A stretch of 64,000 nt of DNA, taken from Epichloe hybrida. Its lineage: Eukaryota > Ascomycota > Sordariomycetes > Hypocreales > Clavicipitaceae. Made by a program: the position numbers and the translations under genes. Under the pieces are notes generated by a model. That model saw nothing but the letters and a program-made list of their open reading frames with translations. It was not told the DNA's origin and did no database searches. The DNA lies in contig JAFEKR010000002.1 of the NCBI GenBank assembly GCA_019022495.1, positions 62,001-126,000 on the forward strand. The letters run 5' to 3'. This document shows positions 23,296-36,169 of the stretch, piece by piece (the stretch's first letter is position 1; every line of letters begins with the position of its first letter).

Positions 23296-24116
23296 GACTC
23301 CATAGAAATATGTGGACTAGCTGGTTAGTATTAGGGGCACTAGGCTAATGGATACTCTCGTGCGTTGGCAACTCTTCCTGTCTCTTGCATACGGAACGTG
23401 TAACAGGGCTCCGGAGAGTGTTCATCCTGGGATACACAGATCAGACGGAGGCGAGTTGGTAGTCTTCGCAACTATGGCCAGAATAGGATCGATGTACCAA
23501 CAGTCATCCTCCAGGTACGCCTCGACAACGGAGGTATTTCCATCATCTGACCGACATTGGTCCTTGCAATGTGACCATTCGTGCCGCCAACTGACCAACA
23601 AGAACGATATGAACCTGGCATTAGTTGGACTTGGCCAACGGGGTTGGTTTCACGAGATGCAAGAAGCAAGGCCAGACCGCGACGATATAGCCAGTAGTAT
23701 CGTCAGGACAACACTTACGAGCTACAAATATGCCTTGGAAGAACTTTTGAAAGGGCGTGTTATCACTATAATCCACTTCATGGTCTAGATCTCCCACACC
23801 GACGAGGCTTTTGACAACAATTCTGGCTCAGCTCGAACCCAGAGACGGTTTCATTGGGTAAATCTTGAGTTTGTGGTATGGCCAGATTGTAGGACACATG
23901 GAAATATCATGCAAGCAGGCGACAAAAGCCTAGAAGCCACGATACTTCGGACGTAGGATGAGAGAAACTGGGAAAAGTAGGAGGAGAAAGCGGCCTAACA
24001 AACCTAGAGCCCTCATAAATGTGCAACATGCTTGTGGGTGGATCAGTTTGTGCCAAAGTATTTAAGTTCGAGATATTCCAGCACGTCTGTCTATCCATCG
24101 CTCTACATTCATCAGC
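23296..24116. other. Intergenic region with one doubtful 146-codon frame
   Basis: A plus-strand frame at 23348-23788 is open for 146 codons and contains MNLALVGLGQRGWFHEM, which resembles the start of an NAD-binding Rossmann domain (GxGxxG). Nothing before or after it fits an oxidoreductase, so it may be a gene fragment or chance. A minus-strand frame overlaps it. The stretch 23800-24116 contains the probable promoter of the 24117 gene; I see nothing else. Confidence 0.35.
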
Positions 24117-24908
24117 ATGGCTTCCAACTCGACTCGTGCCAGCCAGGGTCCTACATCTCCTTGCCACAAGTCCCCGGGCCACGAACAAATATCGCGCCGT
24201 CAAACTACAGGATATACTTTAGCTGACTTTAAAGCTGACCCTGAGGCCGACTTGGACATCTCGCTCACAGAGCATGACCGTGATTCGGATACTACGAACT
24301 CAACGGTCATAACTTCCGATGATCTTGCTCGACAACTCCGAGAATACGAAAAGCTTGTCGCGGAGATCTATCGACATGGTACCTATTACCCCGCGTATCC
24401 CAAACCTTGAAATACTAACGGCTGTAGTCGTCGGCAAACGACGTGCGGAGAATTCCACTCGGCCTCCACAAGAGGTGAACCAGCCGTCGAAAAAACGAGG
24501 CTTACGCGCTGATCGAAGTGCACAGAGGAGCACTAGTGGTCGGAAAAAACGCAAAGTGTTGGCCGATGAACCGCATCATGCCAGCTCGGGAGAACCAGAA
24601 CACTCACCCACCTTCCTCGCTTTTATCAAGACATGCAGGAAGGCGGCGGAATTGGCCATACCGGTGAAATTCTTTTGCAGGTTGAAAGACTAACGAATAA
24701 TAAAAGAGATACAGAAGGTCACATGACGGTCAAAACCCATCTGGCTCCAATTTAGGTGCCTATTCAGAATCTCAGGGGACAAGAGTCGTATGAGGCAGCC
24801 AGAGATCTGGTCGTGCGAAAATTCAGTGAGGATGTATGGGCTGTTTTAAAAGAAGGGCTGGGTACCATGAAGCCGTATGTGAAAGAACACATTGCAGCTC
24901 TAGAGTAG
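24117..24908 (+). CDS. Hypothetical small basic protein, 216 aa, probable nuclear
   Basis: Three exons fit: 24117-24378, 24428-24663 and 24756-24908. Intron 1 (49 bp) has a perfect TACTAAC branch and TAG end. Intron 2 (GTGAAA..TTTAG, 92 bp) has a weaker donor; without it the protein would end at 24693. The protein begins MASNSTRASQGPTSPC. It has an acidic Ser/Thr/Asp-rich middle ending in a short helix (DDLARQLREYEKLVAEIY). Two basic clusters follow, KKRGLR and SGRKKRKV, the latter close to the SV40-type nuclear signal. The C-terminus is helical (EAARDLVVRKFSEDVWAVL). I do not recognise the family. A nuclear role is inferred from the basic clusters only. It lies in the unmutated island between the two RIP blocks. 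Confidence 0.6.
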
Positions 24909-25153
24909 ATTGCCCGGATGTCTCATGTAACAGCGCCCTTGGTGCAAGCTTCAATTCTGAATTCAAGGGGCTTCGCAGCGCTGGTGTTTTTATTCCAGAA
25001 GCTATGACATACTGGTACATATATTTGCTTTCTATATACAAAGAATGCGACCGTCACGTGCTCAAACAATTGCAGTGCGTGATTGCTAACATGTTGATAC
25101 CATTTTGTTCCCTACAATTAGCCACATATTTACCCATGTTTTTCATCTCTTCC

Positions 25154-25190
<37 letters not shown>

Positions 25191-25258
25191 CTTAAGGCCA
25201 GAAAATCTTGCAATTCGACTACTCCCTAGATTGGAGGAGCTGTTTTACTTCATAATGC
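24909..25258. other. Intergenic region with poly(A) tract
   Basis: It separates the convergent 24117 gene and the ankyrin gene's 3' end. It includes a pure run of 30 A at 25155-25184. No coding frame is supported; the open frame at 24836-25195 merely runs into the A tract. Confidence 0.5.
25155..25184 (+). repeat. Homopolymer A(30)
   Basis: Thirty consecutive A between TCCC and GGATCG. It might be the tail of an old retroposed transcript or a slipped poly(A)/poly(T) promoter tract. No matching target duplication was obvious. Length may be affected by assembly. Confidence 0.8.
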
Positions 25259-26639
25259 TCATATTCTCCATGTACTAGTTCCAATAATACCGACAACAAT
25301 CGTGGCTCCCGCCATCCACCAACTTGCTACCCCAAATGCACCCTGGATATCTTGCTTCAAGATCCCCCATAGGATACCGAACAACAAGCTAGGAGGGAAG
25401 AAACCGGCCCCGAGGATCCACCAAATTTTTGTCCAGTCCCAATCCTCCTTGTAGTAGATCCCCCATGCTTCTATTACTTCTGAAGATTGTGGCTGGAAAT
25501 TCCAAGAGGTCCTCTTTGGAAGCTGCCGCAGGATTAGCGTTGAATCTGGCTCGATTTCATCAGGACTATTGAAATAGTCCATCATAAGCCGGGGTCCAAT
25601 GGGTGGTGAGAGTTTGGATGGTACTGGACTACATTCGTACTCCGATCCCTTTGGCCGGACAATATCAACCGGAGGGAGACATTTACAAGTTTTCCCATGT
25701 TCACAAAGGTCATCGTGACAACGTACATCAATGTATCGACGGCCTCCATATGCGAACTAAGGTTTCATATCATTATAAGATATCTACAATGACCATCGGT
25801 AAACAGAAATTTTCACGCACCTTCATAAACTGAATACTCTGAATAGTCCTCAGAGACCAGTACGGTCTCAATCTTCCTCTAATCTCGTAATAGCTTTTCC
25901 GTAGTGTGCGGAAAAGATGTTGATCGTCGGAAATGTTTGTAACCAGTTCTGGGCGGAAATCGACCGCATATCGCCCTCGCTCGACGCAAGAAAGAAGATG
26001 CAGAGTGCCCGAAGATAACTCACCCATTTCAAGGTCTTCTCTAAAACGGCTCATTCGAGTGTTCCTATCATCTGACCCCGGGCTTCTTGCTTGAGCGAAG
26101 CTGTTGATTGAAGAACTAGAAGCGGTTGGGATAGTGTGTGAGGAGCTGTGATCCTGGCCGCTTTCAGTACCAGAGTTGTGACCTTGGCCGTTTCCAGTAC
26201 CGGTACTCGATTGGTACGCTAATGAGCTCAAGTAATTTTGTAAAACATCTAGTGCGCCTGGCTCATGCTCAACATAGTCATCGTACAGCCATTGACCGTG
26301 TTTCTGGGAGAAATTAGTTCTGCTTCGTCGTAGGCACGAAAAAGGGAAAGAAAATTGGGTGATGTAAGTACTTACGTTTTTCCATCTGACACGCTGGTGA
26401 CCAGGGCGGAATATCGTGCTCTCTGAGTCCGATGTCAGACACAAATCTCAGAATCTTGCCATAAACCTTTGCTGCGACCGACTTTGGGTCAGGCGCAGGG
26501 TCAGCCACAGCTGCCATCCTGTTTCTGCCTCGTGGACTCGGAGTTCTCGAATTCTTGCGATGACATAGTGGCGACTCGCCAATTTCCTGCTGTAACCTAG
26601 TCTCAGCCGTATTGGTTCGTGGATCTAATAAATAATTAA

Positions 26640-27115
26640 TTTTCCCTTTGAACTCAATGGCACCATTCAACAGCAGATTCACAACCGTCTGGTGATTCCC
26701 CTCTTCTGCGCACAACAGTGGTGTCCGGCCCTCTTTGTCTTTGCAGTCTTGATCAGCTCCCCTCTCAAGTAAAAGCTTGACAATTCCATGGCATCCGTTT
26801 TCTGCAGCCTATAATAGCGGTGTCCGACTATCTTTATCTTTATTGTCTAGGTTAATACTATCTTTAGTAAGTAGTAGCTTAACTACTACCTTATACCCCT
26901 TTCTTATAGCTTATAGTAATAGTGTCTAGCTATTATTATCTTTTAAGTTAAGATTAATATTATTTTATATAAGTAGCTACTTTATAGTAGCCTTATATTT
27001 TATCTTCGTGGCCTATAATAGTAGTAACTAACTATTATTATCTTTTAAGTTAAGATTAATATTATTTCGTGCGAGTAGCTGCTTTGCGGTGGCCCTATAC
27101 CTATTTGCGCCCTAT
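26640..27115 (-). repeat. Ankyrin-coding tandem repeats, gene-distal block
   Basis: About four 102-bp units sit left of gypsy B. The two nearest the unique tail are clean (ERGADQDCKDKEGRTPLLCA). Those nearer the transposon carry TAG in the PLLW position and further TpG to TpA changes. The damage therefore fades towards the unique 3' exons. Confidence 0.8.
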
Positions 27116-27120
27116 AAGAG

Positions 27121-27390
27121 TGTTAGGAGCGCAGAGGTTAGAGATAGGATGTTCATTAAAGCGGGTCTTCGGAGAACCTTTAGGCCGTGCAGATAACAAA
27201 GAGGCTAGCTAGCTATAAGATAGTCACGTGCTTATAGAGTAAGGTATTTATTAAAGACTATATATATTATTAGTGCTAGGTTAGAGATTAAAACCTTTAT
27301 ATACTTACCCCTAGCTAGTATTTATCTAGTAGTAACTATAATAGTCTTAGCTATTACTTTATTTATAACCTTTTAGTATAAGCTATAATA
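27121..27390 (+). repeat. 5' LTR of gypsy B
   Basis: The best-preserved 5' end of this family: the first 120 bp keep words such as GCGGGTCTTCGGAG and GGCCGTGCAGA. Mutations become dense after about 27240. Confidence 0.9.
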
Positions 27391-27694
27391 AATTAATCTC
27401 TCTTAACCTTTTTAAGGATATAAACTATTAGCTAGATTATTATATAGCTAATACTTTAAAGATCTATAAGAAACACACTAATACCTTATAATAATAAAGC
27501 TATAGATAATTAGGAAGTTAAAGAACCCCTATAATCTAAAACTATAGATAATAATAGGGTGTAATAAATACCACTTAATTCTAATTTAAGTAAAGGTATA
27601 GATAATATAACTAAAGAAAAAAGGGTATTATAATAACACTATAAGGTTATATAAGCTAAGCTATATTACCTTTAGAGAAGATAAAAGGTCTTAT

Positions 27695-27981
27695 TGTGTG
27701 GCTAGGATTGAGACCTCTTAAGACCTCTCTTGAGACCTCTGTCACAAGACCTTCGGTCTCTAGACCTCGGCATCGTCAGATCTATCGGCATCGCCGGATC
27801 AATCGGATCCCTAGTCATGTGACTATCTAGCTAGATAAAATCCCTAGATCCTGTTATCTAGGTTCTAGCTTTGATATCGTTGAATTCGTTAGTATTATTA
27901 GTATCGTTAATATCGTCGTTTTTGTTGCTATTATTATCGTTGTCTTTTCCGTCGTTTTCGGGTGGTTGTTTTCGCCCGACA
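27695..27981. mobile_element. Solo LTR (287 bp) of another retroelement, hardly RIP-mutated
   Basis: Comparison with copy A (9440-9460) shows extra sequence here, starting TGTGTGGCTAGGATTGAG and ending TTTTCGCCCGACA. TTAT precedes it (27691-27694) and recurs just after it (AATTAT), a likely short target duplication. The TG..CA ends and LTR-like size point to a solo LTR. GC content is normal and CpG is frequent, in sharp contrast to the host element. It also carries GTTATTATTATCG-type triplets. Confidence 0.7.
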
Positions 27982-29689
27982 AATTATAAATAAAGGTATA
28001 AATTAGAGAGCTTAAGGTAAATCTAGGATTAGCTAGACCTTAAACTAGACTTATAATTACCTCTTAATCTAGACTTATAATTACCTCTTAGATATTAGCT
28101 ATAATTTTACCTATAGTCTATAGTAACTTAGTAGTAATTATATAGTAAGGTAGTTTTATTAAAATATAGATAAAAATGCCTATATATAAAGGGGAAATAT
28201 ATAAAAGCCTATAGAATTTCTTAGTAAACTTAGATATATTATTTAAATTAAATTACTATACCTTTAAGGATAATATAACTAAGGTAATATATATAGGTAG
28301 CTACCTAGCTAGTAATATAAAGTAATAGTAAATATATTATATAGCTATAAATAGGTATATAGATTATTTATTAATTACCTAGGTAAATTTTCTAGAATAG
28401 CTAAAAATAGGAATAATAGATATAAGTATAAGAGACTTAGAAGTAATAAGGTTATTACTAAATCTTAGGTAAAAAAATAACTAATTATTCTAATTCTTTA
28501 TATAAGCCTAGGATAAAGTAAAAGCTAAATTACCTAAAGAAATCCCTATATATCTAAGAATTATAATCTTTCTAAATAGCTTAAATAATACTATAAGAAA
28601 GTAAATAATTAGTTAAGAGATTTTAATAACCTAAAGCTAACTATAAGGCTAAGGTAAGAAAGTAAAGGTTATAATAAGCTTAAGCTAAAGTAATAAAAAA
28701 AGTTAAGACTTTAAAAGAAAAAGGTAATACTCTTATTTTATATTACCTATAGATAAGGTATAGTAATAAAGTAAAGATTAAGGGAAAAAATTATCCTTAG
28801 TATACTATAAATATAAAAAGCCTAGGTATATATTACTAGCTTATTAAGCACTAGATTATTTTACTTATAAAAATACTAGGTATATAACTAAGAAGTATAG
28901 TAAAAGTAGTAATAAAGCTATATCTCCTAATATAATACTAGTTTAATTAGTATAGACCTAGGAATATAATCTTACTATAAAGTACCCTATAGATAATAAA
29001 ATAAGAATATAAGTATCTCTATAATAAGATAACTAGTAATTAGCTATATAAGCGCTATTTAATATAAGTATATAGTTTTTAATAATTTATCTAAAATTAT
29101 TATTAAAAAAGAATTAGGAGAATATAATCTAATTAGATAAAATACTAAAGAGTATAAGTAAAAAAGTAATTTAATATTAAGGAATCTTAAAAAATTAATA
29201 AAGATAAAAAATAGTATAGGATTTATAAAGGTTTACTAAGTTAGCTATTTTATTACTAATATAAGTAAAGGGATAATTCTAGGTATAAACTAGATTAAAG
29301 AGTATTTACCTATAATTATATATTAGGAGTATAAATACTAGAGATATCTAGTAATAATAAAATATCTTTCCTTTACTTATAGTAAGTAGTAAGTATATAA
29401 AGAGAAAAAAATAGTAGTAATTACTTTATTATTAGAAGTAATAAAGATTAGGCTAAGTATTCTAGAAAATAAAAATTAAAAAGGAAAAGGAAAAGGCTAA
29501 TTAAAGAACCTAGTAATAATAAATATATAAATAAATAGTAAAGTAACTATATAAATCCTAGAGTATACTTATTTATAGTAAAAAAGTAAAGGTATTATAG
29601 TTATACTAATTCTAGAAAATATAAGTAATAAAGAAGCTATATTAAATTAGAATAAGAGCACTAAGCGCCCTATATTAATAATCCTAGAA

Positions 29690-32600
29690 AAATATAGGGA
29701 GTTTATAGATATTTTTTCTAAAGAGTTAGTAAGTAAGCTTCCTAGACTAAGAGATTATACTTATACTATTAAGTTAAAAGAAAGAAAAACATTACCTTAG
29801 GGGCTTATATATAATTTAGCTAAGAGGAAGCTAGAGGTTCTTAGAGAGTACCTTATAAGTATATAGCTTAAAGAGTAAATTAGAAGATTAATTAGCTTAG
29901 CTAAAGCCTTAATTTTATTTATCTTAAAGAAAGGAGGGAAATTAAGGCTTTATATAGATTATAAGGGCCTAAATAAGATTATAATTAAGAATAAGGCCTC
30001 TTTACCCCTTATTACTAAAATTCTTAATTAATTAGTAAGTATAGTTATTTTTATAGTCCTAGATTTAAAAGATATATACTACTAGCTATATATTTACTTA
30101 GGTAATAAGTAAAAAATAGTGTTTTATTATTAATATAGCTACTTTAAATATCTAGTAATACTATTTAAACTAGTTAATATACTAGTAACTTTTTAGGAGT
30201 ATATTAATAATACTCTTAAAGGACTTATTAATAAGACTTATATTATCTATTTAAATAATACGCTAATATATAGTAGTAAGGTTAAAAAGTATATAAAGCA
30301 TATTAAATAAGTTTTATATAGGTTTAGAGAGATAAGCCTTTTTATTAACCTTAAGATATATTAATTTTTAGTTAAGGAAGTTAAACTTTTAGGCTTTAAG
30401 ATATTAGAGAAAGGTATTATAATAGACCTAGTAAGAGTTAAAGTAATTATAACCTAGCTAATACTATATAGTGTTTTTAATATTTAGTTATTTCTTAGCT
30501 TTACTAGATTTTACTACTATTTTATTAAATAGTATAGTAAAGTTATTATTTTACTAATAAATTACCTTAAAGGGAATTAACTAGTAATATTTAAACTAAA
30601 ACCCTATAAGTTAGTAGTATTTAGAGAGCTTTAATAAAGATTTTAGGAAGCGCTAATTCTAGTGTATTTTAACTTACTTATATATCTTAAAGTAAAGATA
30701 AATATATTTAGATATATAATTAGGGCTATACTTATAATATTAGTGCTAGGTTACTAGCACCTAGTTATATTTATATTAAGGAAAATAACTAAGACTAAAT
30801 TATAATATTTAATACCTAATAGTGAATTATTAGCTATTTAAGAGGCTTTTTATATATAAAGATACTATCTTACTTATTTAGCTTATATAATTAAAGTTAT
30901 TATAGATTACTTAAACTATAAGTACCTTACTATAAAGCCTAAGCTTACTAGTAAGTAAGTAACTACACTTAATAAGCTTTATTCTTTTAATTTTAAGATT
31001 ATATATTATATAAGGAAATTAAATCTTACTAACTTACTTTTAAGAAAACTAGATTTTATAAGTAAGGTAAAGAAAGAGAAAGTAATAACTATATAACTTC
31101 TTACTTTTTTATCTAAATTTATAAATACTAAGTAATAGAAACACTATAGTAATATTATTAGTGCTATAAGTTTTATAAAAATATTACTTAGTGTAACTAA
31201 TAGTTAGTTATAATAACACTGTAATAATACTACTAATATCTAGGGTTTTAAAAAATTATAACTTAACTATATTCCTAAAGAACCTAATAATCTAGATAAT
31301 CTTAAAAGAGTTATATTAGTAAGGTTATTTAATACTTTTTATACTTTTATTAATAAGTAATAAGCTAGCTATAGTAATACTATTAGTACTTAGCGTATAT
31401 ATTACTTATTACTTAATTATTTTAATTTTCCTATTAGACTAGCTATTTCTAATAGGGATAGACTAATATAAGTTATTACTAGTAAGTAGTAAAGGCATCC
31501 CTTAAAAATATTACTTATTTATATCCCTATAAGACTAAAAGTATTTATTAAACTAATTACTTATAAAGATATTATAGCTAGGATTTAATTTATTTAAAGA
31601 ACCTCTTTTAAGTTTAAGTTTAACTTTCTAGAAAAGAGCTTAGAATTAAAACCCTTAATTTAAGTCTTATTATATAAAGTATAGTAAGGTAATAACTTTA
31701 CTATAGCTTAATTAAAGTTACTTAAAAGTAGTAATATAGCTATATTCTAAATATAGTTAATTAAACCCTCTAAGCTATTAAGATTTAAAAATCATATTTT
31801 TATTCCTCTAGGTATAAGAAAAGAAATTTTATTACTAACTTATAATAACCTTATTACTAGGCACTAAGAAGTAAGTAAAACTCTTTATTAGATTATAAAC
31901 TAATATTATTAGCTAATAATAAAGAAAGATATAAAGGTATATATTAGTACTTATATAAATTATTAGACTTTAAAACTAAGGTATTATAAACTATATAGTA
32001 AGCTAGCTATGCTACTAGCAGAGGATTGTAAACAATTACATCTTGTAATTGTTCGTTTTTCTTAAATAATTAATATCTAACTTATAATTAAAGATATTAT
32101 CCTATAAATTACGTAATCTTATAGAGTAAAATTCTAAGATAAATACTTTGCAAAAAAGTGGGCCCTTCGTCCGTAATTAGAAATACTAAAAACAATTACA
32201 TTTTAGTAGTAAAAACAGGTAAAAAATATTGTTTTCTAACTTACGGCCAAAATATCCACTTTTATACCCACTTTTTTGTATAGTATTTATCTTAGAACTT
32301 TACTCTATAAGATTACGTAATTTATAGGATAATATCTTTAATTATAAGTTAGATATAAAAATAAACAAAACAATTACAAACAATTACAATTACATGAGTA
32401 CAATTGCCTAGCTACTAGTGCCTAATTGCCCTTTTTAAGAATTATTAATAGATTTTATTACTAGACTTTTACTAGTAAAAGATTTAAATTAGACCTATAA
32501 TATAATTTTAGTTATTATTAACTATTTTATAAAATATAGTATTTATATCCTTATTTTAACTTAACTAACTAGTAATAAACTAGTAACTATATTCTTAGAA

Positions 32601-33320
32601 TATGTTTTTAGAGACTATAAAGCCCTAGAAGGTATTATAATAGACTAAGGTTCTACGTTTACTAGCGGTTTCTAGATAACTTTTTATTATTTTCTTATAA
32701 TAAAGTAGCTACTTAGTACTGCTTTTTACCCCTAGATAAATAGCTAAATATAATATTTAAACTAGGTCTTAGAATATTATTTAAGGGCTTTTACTTATAC
32801 TAAATAGACTAATTAGGTAAATAACCTATTAATAGCGTAATTCGCGTATAATATAAGTAATTACTTAATGTATAGCTATACACTAGTAAAGGCATTATAA
32901 GGTTATAATCCTAGAGGTTTATAGTAAGTAGTAGTAAATATCCCTTTAGTAAATAATTAAGCTAAAAGTAAGATTTTAGCACTAAGAGAGAAGTATACTA
33001 TAATTAAGTAGCTTTTAAGTAACTTATAGACTTAGTATAAAAAATATTATAACTAGAAAAGAACTCTAATAAGGTTTAAAGTTAGTAACTATGTTTTATT
33101 ATTAATAAAAAACATTAACCTAAGATACCTTAGTAAGAAGCTAGCTATAAAGTATTTAGGCCCTTATAAGATTAAAAAGGTAATTAGAAGTTATAGATTA
33201 GTGTATTAATTAAAATTACTACCTAGGACTTAATTATATAATATATTTAATATTACTAGTCTTAAACCTTTTAAAGGGGACCTAATAAATATAGAAAATA
33301 TATCCTTACTATAAGATACT
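29690..33320 (+). pseudogene. Gypsy B pol remnant
   Basis: It is collinear with the copy A remnant. RT motifs: RLYIDYKGLNKI near 29945 retains the Asp lost in copy A, while the YLDD box near 30245 is YLNN. The integrase segment at about 32430-32680, absent from copy A, remains here. Many stops; a MITE is inserted at 32019. Confidence 0.78.
32019..32410. mobile_element. hAT-like MITE (392 bp) with long internal inverted repeat
   Basis: The 8-bp duplication GCTACTAG flanks it (32011-32018 and 32411-32418). The left end is CAGAGGATTGTAAACAATTA and the right end TACAATTGCCTA, an imperfect terminal repeat. Two arms of roughly 100 bp are near-perfect inverted copies (words ATAATATCTTTAATTATAAG and GATTACGTAAT), so it can fold back. 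Gypsy C has the corresponding uninterrupted site (about 39440-39470, reverse strand). The TIR start and 8-bp duplication fit the hAT superfamily. Confidence 0.82.
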
Positions 33321-33620
33321 ATTAAAGATAATAAATAAGAGTTTAAAGTTAAGAGAATTATTTTACATTACTATAATAAAAGGTATTATAAATATCTAGT
33401 TAAATAAAAAGGCTATAATACTTTAAAGAATTCTTAGGTATTAAAAAGGGGTTTTATTACTAGAGAAATTATTAATAACTATAAGTAATAGCTAAGTAAT
33501 AAAGTTAATATAAGGTAGTTATAATTTATAACTTAATATACTAAAGATATTAGAAAATAAAGTTAATTTACTTAGATAACTTAAATAATCTATTATATAG
33601 CCAGAGTATTGCACTAAAAC

Positions 33621-33737
33621 GTGTAGTGTAGTGTAGTATTTATAGTGTAGTGTAGTATTTATAGTGTAGTGTAGTATTTATAGTGTAGTGTAGTATTTAT
33701 AGTGTAGTGTAGTATTTATAGTGTAGTGTAGTATTTA
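33621..33737 (+). repeat. 19-bp array GTGTAGTGTAGTATTTATA, about 6 units
   Basis: Six near-perfect units at the left subterminal region of hAT copy 1. The other copies have one or two units, so it is a copy-specific expansion. Confidence 0.88.
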
Positions 33738-34250
33738 CTACACTATAAACTACACTACACTATAAGCTACACTAACTATAAGGAAAAAAAAACTACACTA
33801 TACTAACTATAAAAGAAAAAAACTATAATATATTATATTACAAATTTTTTTTCCTAAACTACACTAACTACAAACACTACAAATATAGTATTAGACTTTT
33901 AATTAGTTATTAGTATTTATAAGGTTAAAAGAAAGCTAGTTATATAAAAGCTTTTATTATTACCTATTTTATTAAATTAGTTATAGAATTTATAATATTA
34001 TATTATTTTTATAATTTTATTATAACTAAGTAAGGTTATATATAATATTATACTTTTTTAATAATACTATTTAACTTAATACTTTATTTCCCTAAGATAA
34101 CTTAAAGAAAAACCTTCTTATTATATTATTTACTATTTCTATAAATTATTTTATATTTCTATAAATTATTATTATTACTTATTTTAAAAAAACTATAAAA
34201 AGAACTACTAGTAAACTTAATATAAGTAGCTTATTATATCTTATTATAGC

Positions 34251-34388
34251 TTATAATAGCTTATTATATCTTATTATAGCTTATAATAGCTTATAATAGC
34301 TTATAATAGCTTATAATAGCTTATAATAGCTTATAATAGCTTATAATAGCTTATAATAGCTTATAATAGCTTATAATAGCTTATAATA
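34251..34388. repeat. Decamer array TTATAATAGC, about 13 units
   Basis: Mostly perfect 10-bp units in hAT copy 1; the equivalent place in copies 2-4 has only two to four. A 9-bp ACTAAGATT array follows at about 34421-34490, again longer than in the sister copies. Confidence 0.88.
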
Positions 34389-36169
34389 CTTATAATACTA
34401 ATATTACTAATATTACTAGTATTACTAAGATTACTAAGATTACTAAGATTACTAAGATTACTAAGATTACTAAGATTACTAAGATTACTTATAATATTAT
34501 TAGTGTTAAAGTTTAATAATAAATAAATAATAAATAAATAACTTAAATATAAATACTAGTAATTATAAGTAAATTACTATAGTAAAAGCTATAGCCTTTA
34601 ATAACTTAGTATTTTAAGGTTTTTAAAAATATTAATATTATAAAAATGTTTTCTCTTTTGTGTTTTTTTAAAATAATAATAAATATAAAATAATAGTAAT
34701 TATAGTAATAATAGTAATTAAGGTTATAAAAGTTATTAAAGCTTTTATAATAAGTATAATATATTATATAAAACTAAGTCCTAGTATTATTTTTAAAAAT
34801 AAGTTAAACTTATTTTTTATAGCTTATTTAAGCTATATAGGGTAATTAAAATAATACTATTAGTTATCTATTAATAAATTATAAATATTAGTCTATTATA
34901 TTCTTTCTTTATGTATTATTATAATAAGATATATAAAGTTACTATATATAACTTCTTAAAGCTTTAGAATTATAAAGCTTAAAGTATTTTAATTAGTTTA
35001 AATAGTAAATAAATAGTTTAAGCTTTTTTTAAGTTCTTATTATATTAATAATAATATTAAAGTACTAAGTATATATTCTATTAACTTTTATATATTTATT
35101 TAGATTTCTAATTTAATTTGATTATATTAGTTTAGGGTATTTTTTAATTAAATTAATAATAAAAATATAAAATAATTAGAAGGTTTTTCTTAAAGTTATA
35201 TTAGTAAAATAAAGTAATAAGTATAATAGTATTATTAAAAAGGTATAATATTATAAATAACCCTAGTTATAGTAAAATTCTTAAAAAAAAGTAAATATTA
35301 TAAATTCTATAACTAATTAAGTAAAATAGGTAATAATAAAAGCTTCTATATTACTAGCTTTCTTTTAATTCTTATAATAACATTATATAATAAAAAGGCC
35401 TACTTTTTTTTTACTAACACTACATTATAGTTTTTATAGTTAACTACACTAACTACACTACAATATAAGTAAAAAAAAACTATAATACACTACACTACAA
35501 AAAAAAAAACTACACTACACTAACTATAAGAAAAAAAAAACTACATTACAAATACAAGTTTTTCCTAAAAACTACACTAACTACACTACAAACAATACTC
35601 TGTATATAGCTACTAAGCACCTATCCCTTTATAATAGAGTTAGTCCCTAAAACTACTAGTCTCTTATTATTAGTAATAGCTATAAGAACTATAGAGAAAG
35701 AGGCCTTAAGAGTATTTTTATTATTAAAATCCCTCTCTTTATATATATAAACCTAAAGTATACTAAGAAGCTTAATAAAACTAATATATTTAAGTAAATT
35801 AATAGTATTTAGTATAAATTACTAGTAAGTTAGTTAAGTATTAGCTATATATATTAAGAAAGCTTACCTTTAGGATCTTTTAGGCTATAAAGTAAAGATA
35901 GTTTAAAATATTAATCTAAGTCTTTAGATTTATAGTATTACTTAGTAATGCTATTATAGTATATTTATTATATTTTACCTTATAAGTAATATTAGTAAAT
36001 ATTTAAGTATAGTAAATATAACTATACTTATTAGAATTTTTATAAACTAGGATAGTATTATATAGCTTTTTCTTTACTTTTATAATAAGCTAGTAGTAAG
36101 TTAGTAGTAATTTAGTATTTAGATAATAAAATTATACTTACTTTATTTTAATAGTAATAGCTACCTTTA

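Larger units (their letters stand above)
33602..35602 (+). mobile_element. Non-autonomous hAT-like element, copy 1 (2,001 bp)
   Basis: The TIRs are CAGAGTATTG and CAATACTCTG. The 8-bp duplication TATATAGC is at 33594-33601 and 35603-35610. The subterminal regions are dense in GTAGTGTAGT words in both orientations; the middle is TA-rich with no coding frame. It sits in gypsy B. It is longer than its relatives because of local repeat expansions. No transposase is encoded, so an autonomous hAT elsewhere would be needed. Confidence 0.88.

Noticed and set aside
23348..23788. 146-codon frame with a Rossmann-like GLGQRG start
   Set aside because: Only the glycine motif fits; no continuation into an oxidoreductase on either side, so it is not called as a gene.
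25259..26715. Separate small membrane-protein gene at 25259-25585
   Set aside because: Its frame is open upstream to a clear splice acceptor, and joins by two introns to the ankyrin repeats; it is the last exon of the larger gene.
34229..34500. CRISPR-like array
   Set aside because: The 9-10 bp units are contiguous without spacers, and the host is a eukaryote; it is a microsatellite inside a hAT element.
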